NCBI RefSeq assembly: GCF_000092905.1 | Contig: NC_014098.1 | Location: forward strand, 248,001-312,000 | DNA: 64,000 bases | Source of the DNA: Kyrpidia tusciae DSM 2912 | Lineage (GTDB): Bacteria > Bacillota > Bacilli > Kyrpidiales > Kyrpidiaceae | Direction: 5' to 3' | In this document: one piece after another, positions 1-8,394 of the stretch | Numbering within the stretch: the first letter of the stretch is position 1 | How the letters are laid out: each line of letters begins with the position of its first letter | Made by a program: the position numbers and the translations under genes | Notes under the pieces: model-generated | Seen by the model: the letters and a program-made list of their open reading frames with translations, nothing else | Database searches by the model: none | Told to the model about the DNA's origin: nothing

Positions 1-652
1 CGGCTACAACGTGGCGACTTTGGTGGCCATGGGCTTGGGTGCCACGGTGTCCGGATTCTCGATTCTGGGGAACATGACCCAGACCTATGATCCGACTGAA
101 CTAATTGGACAAGCGAATCCTGCCCTTGGCTTTGTGGCGGCGGTGGTCATTTTCCTGTCTGTGGTGTCTACGAACGTCATGGCCTTGTACAGTGCCACTA
201 TGTCGTATTTGGCCATCTTTCCCGGCCATCGATTTTGGATTCCCACCGCGGTGATGGGCCTAGTCGCCATCGCCGGGGCGATGCTGCAGGATTGGCTCCT
301 CGAGCATTTCCAAAATTTTCTCCTCATGGTGGGTACCCTTTTCATTCCGGTGGGGGCGATCCTGTTGACAGATTACTATATCTTGCGCCGCAAGAACTAT
401 GACGCCCTAGAGATTGTGACGGGCCACAAGAAACTTTACTGGTATCGGAGCGGGGTGAACGTGCGGGCCTATCTCGCCTACATCATCGGGGCGGCGTTCG
501 CGTATTATTTTTCCTACGTCCACACCCTGCCCACCGGGACGACGGTACTGACGTTTCTGCTCACCTCGGGGGTTTACTGGGTGCTTATGAAGGTAGGGGC
601 GTCGGCCGAGGGGGAGTCCCGGGCGGAGTATGGCCTGGGTGAGGAGGCCTGA
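1..652 (+). CDS. NCS1-family permease, C-terminal part (5' truncated by window)
   Basis: The frame is open from the window edge, so the true start lies outside; about 217 residues are visible. They form at least five hydrophobic segments typical of the C-terminal half of nucleobase:cation symporter-1 proteins (cytosine, uracil, allantoin, hydantoin or thiamine uptake). A conserved-looking stretch reads LLTDYYILRRKNYD, which in this family lies in the cytoplasmic loop after a late transmembrane helix (family knowledge). The gene ends two bases before the next ATG, and the following genes encode a nitrilase-family amidase and a cyclase-family hydrolase, so it probably imports the substrate they degrade. 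The substrate cannot be read from this fragment. Confidence 0.8.
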   Translation, partial: GYNVATLVAMGLGATVSGFSILGNMTQTYDPTELIGQANPALGFVAAVVIFLSVVSTNVMALYSATMSYLAIFPGHRFWIPTAVMGLVAIAGAMLQDWLLEHFQNFLLMVGTLFIPVGAILLTDYYILRRKNYDALEIVTGHKKLYWYRSGVNVRAYLAYIIGAAFAYYFSYVHTLPTGTTVLTFLLTSGVYWVLMKVGASAEGESRAEYGLGEEA

Positions 653-654
653 GG

Positions 655-1518
655 ATGAAGGTTCGCATCGCCGTGGTGCAGGATCGCTACGACGTCGGAG
701 CGGTGGAGGAGAACCTGGCAAAGATGGAGCGGGCCGTGGCTGAAGACTTAGTTGCCGAGTTCCGGGTGAAGAGAGAGGAGCGGGCCAATGGGGAGGAGCC
801 GGTGGTTTCCTCCCCGGATTCGCTGCGGGTTTATGTGTTTCCGGAGTTGTGCGTCCCGGGCTATGAAGCCACGCCGCAAGAGATGGGGGAGCTCGCTGAG
901 CCGAGGAACGGTCCCTCGTTCCGTCGCGTGGCCTCCATGGCTCGCCGGGCGTCCGCCTATGTGGTCTACGGATATGCGGAGCGAAGTGAGGACGGGCGGA
1001 TGTACAATGCTTTGCAGTGCGTGGGCCCGGAGGGATCTTCCTTGGGGAACTATCGCAAAATTCACCTGGCCGGAGCGGAGGGCGACGTGTTCACGCCCGG
1101 CGACGAGTCGGTGGTGTTCGATACGCCCATGGGCCGGGTGGGCCTGATGATCTGTTGGGATCTGGCCTTTCCGGAACTGGCCCGCACCCTCGCCCTGGCC
1201 GGGGCAGAGATGATTTGGGCGGGAAGTGCCTGGGAGAAACCCTATGGCGGGCCTTTTCAGCGCTTCGCCGCCGCCCGGGCCCTGGACAATACGCTTTTTC
1301 TCGCCGTCAGTAACCAGATGGGCCAACCTCGGACCCTTGACTTCTGTGGAGGCAGCGCCGTATACGATCCCACGGGGGTATTGGTGACGGGGCTTGGTGA
1401 AAAGCCCGGCTTGGCGGCGGCGTGGATTGATCTCGCCGATGTGGATCGGCACCGAAGCCATTTTTATACGATGCTGCGGGAGAGACGGCCGGAATGTTAT
1501 CATGAGACGGTGAGGTGA
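655..1518 (+). CDS. Nitrilase-superfamily carbon-nitrogen hydrolase
   Basis: A 287-residue protein of normal family length. The Glu-Lys-Cys catalytic triad is readable as Glu64 (FPELCVPGY), Lys135 (NYRKIH) and Cys167 (MICWDLAFPE). These enzymes hydrolyse amides, carbamoyl-amines or nitriles through a thioester on the cysteine. No signal peptide is present, so it is cytoplasmic. It follows the permease by two bases and its stop overlaps the start of the cyclase-family gene, indicating one translationally coupled catabolic operon. An N-carbamoyl amino acid or ureide-type substrate would suit the NCS1 permease, but that is inference. Confidence 0.85.
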   Translation: MKVRIAVVQDRYDVGAVEENLAKMERAVAEDLVAEFRVKREERANGEEPVVSSPDSLRVYVFPELCVPGYEATPQEMGELAEPRNGPSFRRVASMARRASAYVVYGYAERSEDGRMYNALQCVGPEGSSLGNYRKIHLAGAEGDVFTPGDESVVFDTPMGRVGLMICWDLAFPELARTLALAGAEMIWAGSAWEKPYGGPFQRFAAARALDNTLFLAVSNQMGQPRTLDFCGGSAVYDPTGVLVTGLGEKPGLAAAWIDLADVDRHRSHFYTMLRERRPECYHETVR

Positions 1519-2186
1519 TGCCGATGTTTCGACCTCGGAAGATCGTGGATCTCTCCATGCCCATCCGAAGGGGCATGCCGGTGTATCCCGGGGATCCGCA
1601 GCCGGATCTGCAACCCGCGGCTACCCTTGACAAGGATGGCTTTAATGTCTCCCATCTTCACTTGGGAACCCACACCGGGACCCATGTGGATGCGCCGTAT
1701 CATTTTTCCGAGGGCGGCGCCCGGATAGACTCCCTGCCCCTGGAGTGGTTCGTCGGCACGGGGCTGATCATTCCCGTCCCGGGAAAAGGACCGAGGGAAT
1801 GCATCTGCCTCGAGGAGGTGGCTCCGTGGGTGGAGCGGGCCGAACCCGGGCAACTGGTCCTCTTTGCGACGGGATGGTGGCGCAAGGCCGGGGAGGCCGA
1901 CTACGTTCGCCATCCCTATGTCGAGGTGCGGGTGATTGAGGCACTCCTTGAGCGGGGTGTTCGGGTCTTCGGTATCGATGCGATGAGCATCGATCCCACC
2001 GGGGAAACGGACTATCCCGTGCACCGGGCAATCACCGCGGCAGGAGGGATTATTATCGAAAATTTGTGCAATCTGAACGCGGTGGATTTCGCCGATCCTG
2101 TCATTGTGGTGTTTCCCCTCCGGATCGAGGGGGCCGATGGATCGCCGGTCCGGGCGGTGGCCATGGATCTGGGTGATCCTGAGTAA
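1518..2186 (+). CDS. Cyclase-family metal-dependent hydrolase (kynurenine formamidase-like)
   Basis: A 222-residue protein with the signature HLGTHTGTHVDAPYHF, the metal-binding HxGTHxDxPxH motif of the cyclase family (PF04199), which includes kynurenine formamidase and isatin hydrolase. The start ATG at 1518 overlaps the previous stop (TGATG), and a GTG three bases earlier is an alternative. The protein is cytoplasmic. Together with the amidase and permease it probably completes uptake and ring or amide hydrolysis of a nitrogenous compound. The exact substrate is not identifiable, and nothing specific to tryptophan catabolism is nearby. Confidence 0.82.
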   Translation: MPMFRPRKIVDLSMPIRRGMPVYPGDPQPDLQPAATLDKDGFNVSHLHLGTHTGTHVDAPYHFSEGGARIDSLPLEWFVGTGLIIPVPGKGPRECICLEEVAPWVERAEPGQLVLFATGWWRKAGEADYVRHPYVEVRVIEALLERGVRVFGIDAMSIDPTGETDYPVHRAITAAGGIIIENLCNLNAVDFADPVIVVFPLRIEGADGSPVRAVAMDLGDPE

Positions 2187-2235
2187 TGCGAGTCTCAGAG
2201 GTATTCATGCGGGGGCTTGCAACGGTTTGGGAGGG

Positions 2236-2266
2236 GGGAGCGGCCGAAGGATCGTCCGCCGCTCCC
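2236..2266. terminator. Hairpin between convergent genes
   Basis: Perfect 9-bp stem GGGAGCGGC (2236-2244) with GCCGCTCCC (2258-2266) and a 13-base loop, lying between the cyclase-family gene (+) and the first cytochrome gene (-). There is no long T-run on either side, so intrinsic termination is possible but not certain. Confidence 0.4.
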
Positions 2267-2308
2267 AACCTTTCCGCAGCGAAAATGCGCGTGTGTTCGC
2301 GCTGCAGG

Positions 2309-3127
2309 TTATTGACTCTTTGGTGGGGTGCTCCCCTTGCCGGGACCGAGGAAATGGGGACGCGGGTGGGAAAGAACCCATGCGGACACATCCCGGGCCT
2401 GGGCCTGGGTCAGATCCCCCGGGTTAACCCCGCCCATTGGGGCTTTGGGCATGCTTTCTTTCACGAAGGCGGCCATATTCGAAAGGTTTGCCATGCCGGC
2501 ACCGTCGTTGAAAGAGTTCGGGCCCCAAAGGGCTGGTCCGTACCCGCCCTGGCCGTTCGCCCCGTGACACGTGGCGCAGGATTGCTGGAAGATCTTTTCC
2601 CCGTCTTGCAGGTTGGGGTTGGAGACGTCGAACTTGGCCAGTCCCCGCCACGGAGGGTTCGTACCATCAGGAATCCCTTTCGAAATGTAGGAAAGATACA
2701 TCATAAATGCGCGCATCTCGGTGCTGTCATAGGGGATGGTCTTGCCGTTCATGCTGCGTTCAAAACATTGATTCACTCGGTCTTCCAGGGTGGATACGGC
2801 GTGCTCCCGGGTCCGGAACTGCGGGTACACAGCGGCAATACCAACGAGGTTTAACTCATTTTTGACCGTACCGGCGTCAGCGTGGCAGCTGGAGCAACTG
2901 AGGTCGTTCCCCACGTTGTTGGGCAACAACTGTTTGGTTTCGGTCATGAGCTTGTAGCCGAGTTGGATTGCCTTTCCGTTTTCGTCGTTCGACGCGCTGT
3001 CGATGCTCGGAGGATTGAAGGTCAGCGTTGAAGCCGACGCGGGCTTCGATGTTGCGGGAGCCGAGCAAGCGGAAAGCAGTACGGCCGCGGTGACGGCCAC
3101 AGACAACAACGTAAAGCGTGGGCCCAT
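2309..3127 (-). CDS. Dihaem c-type cytochrome lipoprotein, thiosulfate dehydrogenase (TsdA)-like
   Basis: A 272-residue protein. It has a lipoprotein signal (LLSAC, lipid-modified Cys21), a first haem site CSSCH at 78-82 and a second, CATCH, at 184-188. Between them lies RVNQCFERSMNG with Cys121, matching the active-site cysteine region that ligates haem 1 in TsdA thiosulfate dehydrogenases (family knowledge). TsdA couples two thiosulfates to tetrathionate and passes two electrons on. A longer frame starts 15 bases upstream, but AGGAGGGGTG there is the ribosome site for the ATG at 3127. The next gene upstream on this strand is a close paralogue. The protein should be anchored to the outer membrane face. 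The substrate assignment is inference. Confidence 0.78.
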   Translation of the reverse strand: MGPRFTLLSVAVTAAVLLSACSAPATSKPASASTLTFNPPSIDSASNDENGKAIQLGYKLMTETKQLLPNNVGNDLSCSSCHADAGTVKNELNLVGIAAVYPQFRTREHAVSTLEDRVNQCFERSMNGKTIPYDSTEMRAFMMYLSYISKGIPDGTNPPWRGLAKFDVSNPNLQDGEKIFQQSCATCHGANGQGGYGPALWGPNSFNDGAGMANLSNMAAFVKESMPKAPMGGVNPGDLTQAQARDVSAWVLSHPRPHFLGPGKGSTPPKSQ

Positions 3128-3316
3128 AACACCCCTCCTCATAAAAATTCCTACCCCCCGATTGCGGCGGTTGGTTCTGACAATTAGTACCTACAATGAG
3201 TCTACCATACCCCTCTATGTATTATGATCCAACTGTGTCAGGAATGCGTGGTTAGAATGAACTATTTGTAGCGAATCGAGGACGCCGGGTTGTTCCTGAA
3301 GTGGCGGGCACAGGAG

Positions 3317-3347
3317 GAGACTGCCCGCCGGGAAGGGGGGCAGTCTC
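3317..3347 (-). terminator. Hairpin downstream of the second cytochrome gene
   Basis: Perfect 10-bp inverted repeat GAGACTGCCC / GGGCAGTCTC around an 11-base loop, ten bases beyond the stop of the 3357-4205 gene. On the minus strand it is followed by CTCCTGT, a weak U-tract, so it may be a poor terminator or a transcript-stabilising hairpin that separates the two cytochrome genes. Confidence 0.45.
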
Positions 3348-3356
3348 GGGTTTGTC

Positions 3357-4205
3357 CTAATTCTGCGGCCTCCCTTTCGGGAAGTCCTTCGATTTTCCAG
3401 GAAAATGAGGCCGGTCGTGGGACAAGATCCAGGCCGAGACGTCCCGGGCCTGGGCGTCGGTCAGTGCCCCGGGGTTCTCCCCGCCCATCGGGGCTTTTGG
3501 CATGTTCACTTTAACAAAAGCGGCCATCTTGGAGAGATTGGCCATTCCAGCCCCGTCGTTGAAAGAGTTCGGGCCCCAGACCGCGGGTCCCGCCGGGGTA
3601 CCTTCACCGTTCGCTCCATGGCAGGCGGCACAGGATTGTTGGTACAGTTTCTGCCCTTCCTGAAGATTGGGATTAGAGACGTCGATTTTTACATTTTGCC
3701 CCCTCCAGGGTGGATTGGTCCCCTCTGGAATTCCCTTGGAGATGTAAGACATGTACATGGAGAAGGCCCGCATCTCGGTACTGTCGTAGGGAATCGGCTT
3801 TCCATTCATGCTGCGCTGCAGGCATTGGTTCACCCGGTCCTCCAAGGTCGAGATTGCCGCTTCCCGGTCCCGGTACTGCGGATAGACGGAGGCTACACCG
3901 ACGAGGCTCAACTCCTTCTCGACCGTTCCCGCCTGGGCGTGGCAACTCGAGCAGGACAGCTGGTTCCCAACGTTGTTCGGCAACAGTTTCTTGGTGTCGT
4001 TCATGAGATCATAGCCAAGTTTGATTGCTTTTCCGTTCTCGTCGTTCGGCACGCTGTCGATACTGGGAGGATTGAATGTCACCGCCGTCGATCCCTCCGG
4101 AGAGGGACTTTTCAACGGGGCGGGGCCAGTGGTAGGTGCCGTACAAGCGGACAACAAAACAGCCGCCGCGGCTGCGACAGAGAACAGGGCGATGCGTGAG
4201 CCCAT
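3357..4205 (-). CDS. Second dihaem TsdA-like cytochrome lipoprotein (tandem paralogue)
   Basis: A 282-residue protein very similar along its length to its downstream neighbour. It has lipobox LLSAC with Cys21, haem sites CSSCH (85-89) and CAACH (192-196), and the putative active-site cysteine at 128 in RVNQCLQRSMNG. The region after the lipidated cysteine is longer and rich in Pro, Ser and Gly. The start ATG at 4205 follows a GGGGGGCG ribosome site. The pair looks like a local duplication. Both copies keep all cofactor ligands, so both may be functional, perhaps with different redox partners or substrates. No dedicated quinone oxidase or soxABXYZ genes are adjacent. Confidence 0.77.
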   Translation of the reverse strand: MGSRIALFSVAAAAAVLLSACTAPTTGPAPLKSPSPEGSTAVTFNPPSIDSVPNDENGKAIKLGYDLMNDTKKLLPNNVGNQLSCSSCHAQAGTVEKELSLVGVASVYPQYRDREAAISTLEDRVNQCLQRSMNGKPIPYDSTEMRAFSMYMSYISKGIPEGTNPPWRGQNVKIDVSNPNLQEGQKLYQQSCAACHGANGEGTPAGPAVWGPNSFNDGAGMANLSKMAAFVKVNMPKAPMGGENPGALTDAQARDVSAWILSHDRPHFPGKSKDFPKGRPQN

Positions 4206-4404
4206 GCGGGACGCCCCCCATCACCGGTAGAATATAGTGAAATTCCGACATCACTCTGAAAAAATTCCTGTGCCCGTAAACGTATTATGACATGTTGAGG
4301 AGATGATTTCTTGGGAGGAATGCCCCAGCTGGCATTGGGACATTCGTACTATTTTTTCCGCCAAAGTTATAAGACCTAGCGGTTTTGCGCCGGGGGCGCG
4401 GTCG

Positions 4405-4600
4405 GTGGTTGGGGAGCGGAACATAGCCCGCCGTGGGCCGGCGCTGAGGCGGCTGAGGATAGAGGTCCATGAGGGCATAAATCTCTTCGGGCATGTCGGT
4501 GCTCACCGGAAGGCCGAAATCCCGCAGCAGCCGGTACAGGGTAATCGTGGGTCCAGGTTCCTCCCGAGAGGATCTCGGCCAGATCCCGGAGGCCAGCTAC
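4405..4600 (-). pseudogene. Remnant of SDH-type Clp-fold serine protease (C-terminal end, frameshifted)
   Basis: On the minus strand one frame encodes LAEILSGGTWTHDYPV and an adjacent frame continues GLPVSTDMPEEIYALMDLYPQPPQRRP and a YVPLP motif. Joined, these match what I remember of the C-terminus of the SDH (serine dehydrogenase proteinase-like, PF01972) family of ClpP/SppA-fold proteases, in which WTHDYP is followed by GLPVST. A single-base deletion within GCTGCTGCGG (about 4526-4536) explains the switch. Upstream (4600-4800) no clear catalytic domain remains. The remainder of the 4206-4838 intergenic interval shows no gene I can support. Confidence 0.55.
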
Positions 4601-4838
4601 GGGTTTCGCCCCGGAAGAAGGGCTCGCGATGCGAGCGATCGAAGGATGGATACGGCGGAGGCTGCGGATGTGTCTCTGGAAACAGTGGAAACGGTTCCGG
4701 ATGCGATACCGTGAACTGCGCGCACGGATGCGGACCCGCATGTCCGGTGGTGTGAGAGGACGGGGGCTAGCCGCCCTCTCCTACTCGATTGTCTCTTCAC
4801 GCGCCTTTATTATAATAAAAGAAAACGCGGGGGTTGCC

Positions 4839-5810
4839 ATGGATAATCAGCTGTACCGCTTACTCAAACTCATCACGCTGATTCAGGCATACCCGGGGAT
4901 TCGGGCCAAGCGCCTCGCCGAAGAATGCGAGGTCACCGAGCGGACGATCTACCGGGACATCGATCGGCTCGCCCAGATTACGACGATTTCGAAAGGGCGC
5001 CGGGGGGAAGGTTATCGTTTTGTGGGACAGTTCGCTCTGTATCCCCTGGATCTTACCGAAGAGGAAATCGCCGGGCTCCAGGCGGTGGCCGCCTGGGTGG
5101 AAACCGCCCACAGACCGTTGCCGCCGGGCTGGAAAACGGCTTACCAGAAGGTCATGGCCGCCCATGCGAAAGAGAAGAAAGTCAACCAGGAGTTTTTGGA
5201 GCGCATCGGGGATGTGGTGCGGTTGGGGAACCCGGCCTGGGCGCCGGAAACGCCCAACGTTTTTCCCGAATTGCTCCAGGCGGTGATCCACAGGCGGCCG
5301 GTGAAAGCCCTCTATCATTCCCAGAGCCGGGACCAGACCGATTGGCGGCGAATAGATCCCTACTATCTCATTCCCCGGGAACATCGGTTTTATGTGATCG
5401 GTTATTGTCACACCCGCAACGCATTTCGCACCTTCCGGGTCAGCCGATTTCTCGAGCTTCGGGTACTGGATGGCGAGTATGAAAAGAGGCCTTTTGATTT
5501 GAATGAATATATGAAATATACCTGGTCGATTGAACGGGGGGCGTCTCTCATCCGGTTTGTTGTGAAATTTTCCCCCAAGGTGGCGCGTTATGTCAAGGAG
5601 GAAGAGTTGTTCCTCCGCCCCCAGATCCGCGAATTGGCAGACGGATCACTCTGGTTTCAAGTCGTCGTGAACGGGGCGAGCGAATTTTTGCGCTGGTTGT
5701 GGACCTACGGACCGGACGCAGAGATCCTTGAGCCGAAGCAGTATCGCGATCATATGGTCGGCATCTTACGGCAATGGCTGGAAAACTATGAAGGGGTCCA
5801 GAAAATCTAA
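4839..5810 (+). CDS. WYL-domain transcriptional regulator (DeoR/HTH-11 type)
   Basis: A 323-residue protein. An N-terminal winged helix-turn-helix (about residues 1-60, with LAEECEVTERTIYRDIDRL) is followed by a WYL-domain effector region (about 140-310; YYLIPREHRFYVIGYC resembles the WYL core). Members regulate carbon or stress genes and often bind ligands or nucleic acid through the WYL domain. The longer open frame to 4629 lacks protein-like composition; the ATG at 4839, starting the HTH, is preferred although its ribosome site (GCGGGGG) is modest. It is transcribed alone, so its targets are not evident. Confidence 0.85.
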   Translation: MDNQLYRLLKLITLIQAYPGIRAKRLAEECEVTERTIYRDIDRLAQITTISKGRRGEGYRFVGQFALYPLDLTEEEIAGLQAVAAWVETAHRPLPPGWKTAYQKVMAAHAKEKKVNQEFLERIGDVVRLGNPAWAPETPNVFPELLQAVIHRRPVKALYHSQSRDQTDWRRIDPYYLIPREHRFYVIGYCHTRNAFRTFRVSRFLELRVLDGEYEKRPFDLNEYMKYTWSIERGASLIRFVVKFSPKVARYVKEEELFLRPQIRELADGSLWFQVVVNGASEFLRWLWTYGPDAEILEPKQYRDHMVGILRQWLENYEGVQKI

Positions 5811-6200
5811 ATCGGTCGGGAGAGCCCGGCTCTCCCTGGCCGCCGCCGGCAGGGTGGCTACAATACAGAAGTATCTTTTTTAATGATCTAACCATGGGAA
5901 AGAGGCGACCGGGGATGTGTGGGCGGGGGACGTTGTGGCTTGTGGGCGGTGGCGGCCAGGTGGGGGATCAACGTGGACCGGAGAAGGCGGAGGCCGGCGG
6001 GTTCAAGGGATCGGAGCCACTGTCTCATTCTGCCGATATAACGATTGACCCCTCACCTTCGTCCTAAGATACGGTCGGTCCGTCGAAAGAAGAAGACATC
6101 GAGGGGGATGGTGGCGGCTCCTTTGGCAGACGACGGTGAGGGTGGAGCTTCTTTTTTGTCCCTTTGCGAGCGAGTTCGGGGGCGGCTTGGAGGTGCTGGG
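5811..6200 (+). other. Intergenic region holding an ECF promoter
   Basis: Between the WYL regulator and the ECF sigma gene I see a hairpin after the regulator (5818-5836, GGGAGAGC/GCTCTCCC, no T-run) and a candidate ECF promoter (6039-6063, listed separately). Open frames here are short and compositionally unlike proteins. No RNA gene is recognised. Confidence 0.5.
6039..6063 (+). promoter_or_regulatory. Candidate ECF-sigma promoter, TAAC-N17-CGTC
   Basis: TAAC at 6039-6042 and CGTC at 6060-6063 are separated by 17 bases. This matches the -35 AAC and -10 CGTC pattern of Bacillus ECF promoters (SigX/SigM/SigV type). It lies about 138 bases upstream of the ECF sigma start codon at 6201, consistent with autoregulation. 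The second ECF operon in the window has the same arrangement at 27567-27591. Confidence 0.5.
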
Positions 6201-6794
6201 ATGGAAAGTGACGAAGCGTTGGCCCGGGCTTTTGCAGAGGGTCATACTGGATCCTTTGAAGCCTTGGTTTATCGATACCATCGCCCGATTCACGCTTATA
6301 TCCAGCGCCTACTGGGAAGAACGGAGCCGGCGGAGGATCTGGTGCAGGAGACATTCTTTCGGTTCGTCCGGGAGGTACAACGGGGACGAGTGCCGGAGCG
6401 GGTTCGCCCGTGGCTCTACCGGGTGGCGACAAATCTGTGCCGGGATTATTGGAAGGCGGCGCAGCGGCGATCGGAGCCGGGGCTGCTCGAGGACTGGAGC
6501 CCGGCGGTGCTGGAGAAACCCTCGGTGTCGGAGATCTATGAGCGCCTGGAAACCCGGCAGATGATTCGGGACGCCTTAGATGAACTTTCCGAGGTCCAGA
6601 AGCGTATGGTCATCCTGCGATTTTATCAGGACCTGACGTACCGGGAGATCGCCGAGGTGTTGGAGGTGCCGGAGGGGACTGTCAAAGCATACCTGTTCAA
6701 GGCCCTGCGCCACCTTCGGGAGGTCTTTGAGCAGAGGGAGCCGATGGGAAAAGGGGGCGAAGGGATTGCGGCCAGGGCAATATCCAGGCGGTGA
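6201..6794 (+). CDS. ECF-type RNA polymerase sigma factor
   Basis: A 197-residue sigma-70 family protein containing only regions 2 and 4. Region 2 includes YRYHRPIHAYIQRLLG and AEDLVQETFFRFVRE (about 20-65); region 4 carries YREIAEVLEVPEGTVKAYLFKALRHLRE near the C-terminus (about 152-180). The ATG at 6201 is preceded by GGAGGTGCTGGG, which decides against the longer frame from 6045. A membrane protein gene starts 20 bases after its stop, the usual sigma/anti-sigma pairing. A possible autoregulatory promoter sits upstream. The signal is unknown; ABC-transporter-linked ECF factors such as SigY of Bacillus are a fair analogy. Confidence 0.9.
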   Translation: MESDEALARAFAEGHTGSFEALVYRYHRPIHAYIQRLLGRTEPAEDLVQETFFRFVREVQRGRVPERVRPWLYRVATNLCRDYWKAAQRRSEPGLLEDWSPAVLEKPSVSEIYERLETRQMIRDALDELSEVQKRMVILRFYQDLTYREIAEVLEVPEGTVKAYLFKALRHLREVFEQREPMGKGGEGIAARAISRR

Positions 6795-6813
6795 CAGGCT
6801 CGATTCGGAGTTG

Positions 6814-7593
6814 ATGGAGCTGGAGCGGATGATACGCCCCCGTTTGGCGCCCTATCCGGTGAAAGAGCCCACCCCGGAGGAAAGCCGTCAATTGCTGCAG
6901 CACCTTCTGCAGCGCGCTGAGCGGCAGGACCCTCTGCCGGATCTGGAAACCCGGGGAGTAAGGCGGCGGATGCTTTCCCTGGGCCAGTTCATCCGGCTTC
7001 AGATGGGGACTTACGGATGGGGATTCTGGGCGGTGAGCCTGGTGATTTTTGTGCTGCTCACCCTTTCTGCGACCCAGATGTCCCAGGGGCCGGGAGAGTC
7101 GTCGCCCAATCTCTATGCTTTGATTTTGCCAGGTTATGTGGTGGCAGCTGCGGTTTACGGTCGGGTATCCGGAGATCGGAGCATGCGGCTGGTGGAGAAT
7201 ACCGTGCCGTTCCCGCCGGCGCTGCTTTGGCTCATACGGATTCTGGTGGTGACGGGGTTGAACATCGCCTTCGGGGTTCTGGGGACGGCGCTTTTGGCGC
7301 TTACCGTGCGTGGGATGGAGCCTTTTTTGTTCTTGGTCCACTGGCTGTCCGCGGTGTTTGCTACGGGTGGGCTCACGGCCTGGGTGCTTTTTCGCCGGGG
7401 GGTTCGCCCGGCCATCGCCACGGGCATCGTGGTCTGGGCGCTGGCCGCGGTGGTTCAGCAGCAGTCCTTTCTGGGAGCTGCCGCGGTCTTCTGGGCAAGC
7501 CTGCTCTTGCTCGCCGCCGGCTTGGCGGCGATGGTGCGGGCCGGACGAAGGGGGTACGCGATGTGGAAGGCCTGGCTGGAGTGCCCGGCCTGA
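6814..7593 (+). CDS. Multi-span membrane protein, candidate anti-sigma or ABC-linked partner
   Basis: A 259-residue protein. Its first 75 or so residues are hydrophilic and cytoplasmic-looking; about six hydrophobic helices follow. I chose the ATG at 6814 (upstream CGGAG); TTG at 6811 is possible. No zinc-binding HxxxCxxC anti-sigma motif is visible. Its position straight after an ECF sigma gene suggests it regulates that factor. In related loci such genes are followed by an ABC ATPase, and here one lies at 10277 beyond an IS607-type element. Family not recognised; the role is inferred from position only. Confidence 0.65.
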   Translation: MELERMIRPRLAPYPVKEPTPEESRQLLQHLLQRAERQDPLPDLETRGVRRRMLSLGQFIRLQMGTYGWGFWAVSLVIFVLLTLSATQMSQGPGESSPNLYALILPGYVVAAAVYGRVSGDRSMRLVENTVPFPPALLWLIRILVVTGLNIAFGVLGTALLALTVRGMEPFLFLVHWLSAVFATGGLTAWVLFRRGVRPAIATGIVVWALAAVVQQQSFLGAAAVFWASLLLLAAGLAAMVRAGRRGYAMWKAWLECPA

Positions 7594-7695
7594 CCGAGTG
7601 GCCTCTACACCCCCGAGGGTAGAAGGGCGGCCAGGAGGTTTGAAACAGCTACAAATTATGTGTGTGAATCATGGTGAATATGGTAATATAAAATC

Positions 7696-8394
7696 ATGAG
7701 ATACTACTCGATCGGCCAAGTCGCTAAATTGTTGGGGGTATCTGTCGATCGCGTTCGAGCGTGGGAAAAGCAGGGCAAGATCCGCTGTATTCGATTGCCG
7801 TCCGGGCACCGAAGGTACCCCGAAGAAGAGGTGAGACGAATTCTGGGGCAACCCTCGGTGACAGAGGGTGGGGGGCGGGTGGCAGTCTATGCGCGGGTCT
7901 CCACCCGCAAGCAGGCAGAAGCGGGCAATCTCCAGCGACAGAAGGAGCGCCTGCTGGCCCATGCAGCTCTCAAAGGTTACCGGGTGGTTCATGTGTTTGA
8001 CGATGTGGCTTCGGGGCTGAACCCGAATCGCCGGGGACTGAAACGATTGGTCAAGGCCCTGGAGAATCGGGAAATCGACCGGGTGCTGATTGAGTATCCC
8101 GACCGGCTGGCGCGATTCGGGTTCGAGTACCTGGAGTGGATCACCCGGATGTGCGGGGCGAGCATCGAAATCGTGGCCGAGAAAGAACCGGAGGACATGC
8201 ACAATGAGTTGGTGCGGGATTTATTGGCCATCGTCACGTCATTTTCCGCGAGGCTTTACGGAGCCCCAGGCGGGCGCGCGGTTCGCAAACGGTTTCGGGA
8301 GTGGATGAAGGATGCCGAGGCCGAAGCAAGAGGCCATGAGTCTCACGATTTGCGGGGAGTGGTTCCCGGAGACAGGGGGACTCCCCCGGTCTGA
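7696..8394 (+). CDS. tnpA: IS607-family serine recombinase (TnpA)
   Basis: A 232-residue protein. A MerR-like helix-turn-helix occupies residues 4-50 (SIGQVAKLLGVSVDRVRAWE), followed by a small serine recombinase catalytic domain. The nucleophile is Ser69 in VYARVST, with LQRQKERL downstream and IEYPDRLARFG supplying the conserved DRLxR arginine. This order, HTH before catalytic domain, is diagnostic of IS607 transposases, which integrate through a circular intermediate with low target specificity. The 3' end overlaps tnpB by 83 bases. The C-terminal 40 residues after FSARLYG are unusually long and may be a side effect of the overlap. The gene looks intact. Confidence 0.88.
   Translation: MRYYSIGQVAKLLGVSVDRVRAWEKQGKIRCIRLPSGHRRYPEEEVRRILGQPSVTEGGGRVAVYARVSTRKQAEAGNLQRQKERLLAHAALKGYRVVHVFDDVASGLNPNRRGLKRLVKALENREIDRVLIEYPDRLARFGFEYLEWITRMCGASIEIVAEKEPEDMHNELVRDLLAIVTSFSARLYGAPGGRAVRKRFREWMKDAEAEARGHESHDLRGVVPGDRGTPPV

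Noticed and set aside
2186-2854. Long plus-strand open frame opposite the first cytochrome gene
   Set aside because: The minus strand encodes a lipobox and two CxxCH sites with an SD-led start; the plus frame has no domain or ribosome site and is a GC-rich shadow.
3405-4199. Long plus-strand open frame opposite the second cytochrome gene
   Set aside because: Same reasoning: the minus-strand cytochrome is unmistakable and the plus frame shows no protein-like features.
4629-4838. Extension of the WYL regulator to an upstream start
   Set aside because: The extra 70 residues are arginine-rich and lie over the protease remnant; the HTH begins at the ATG at 4839.
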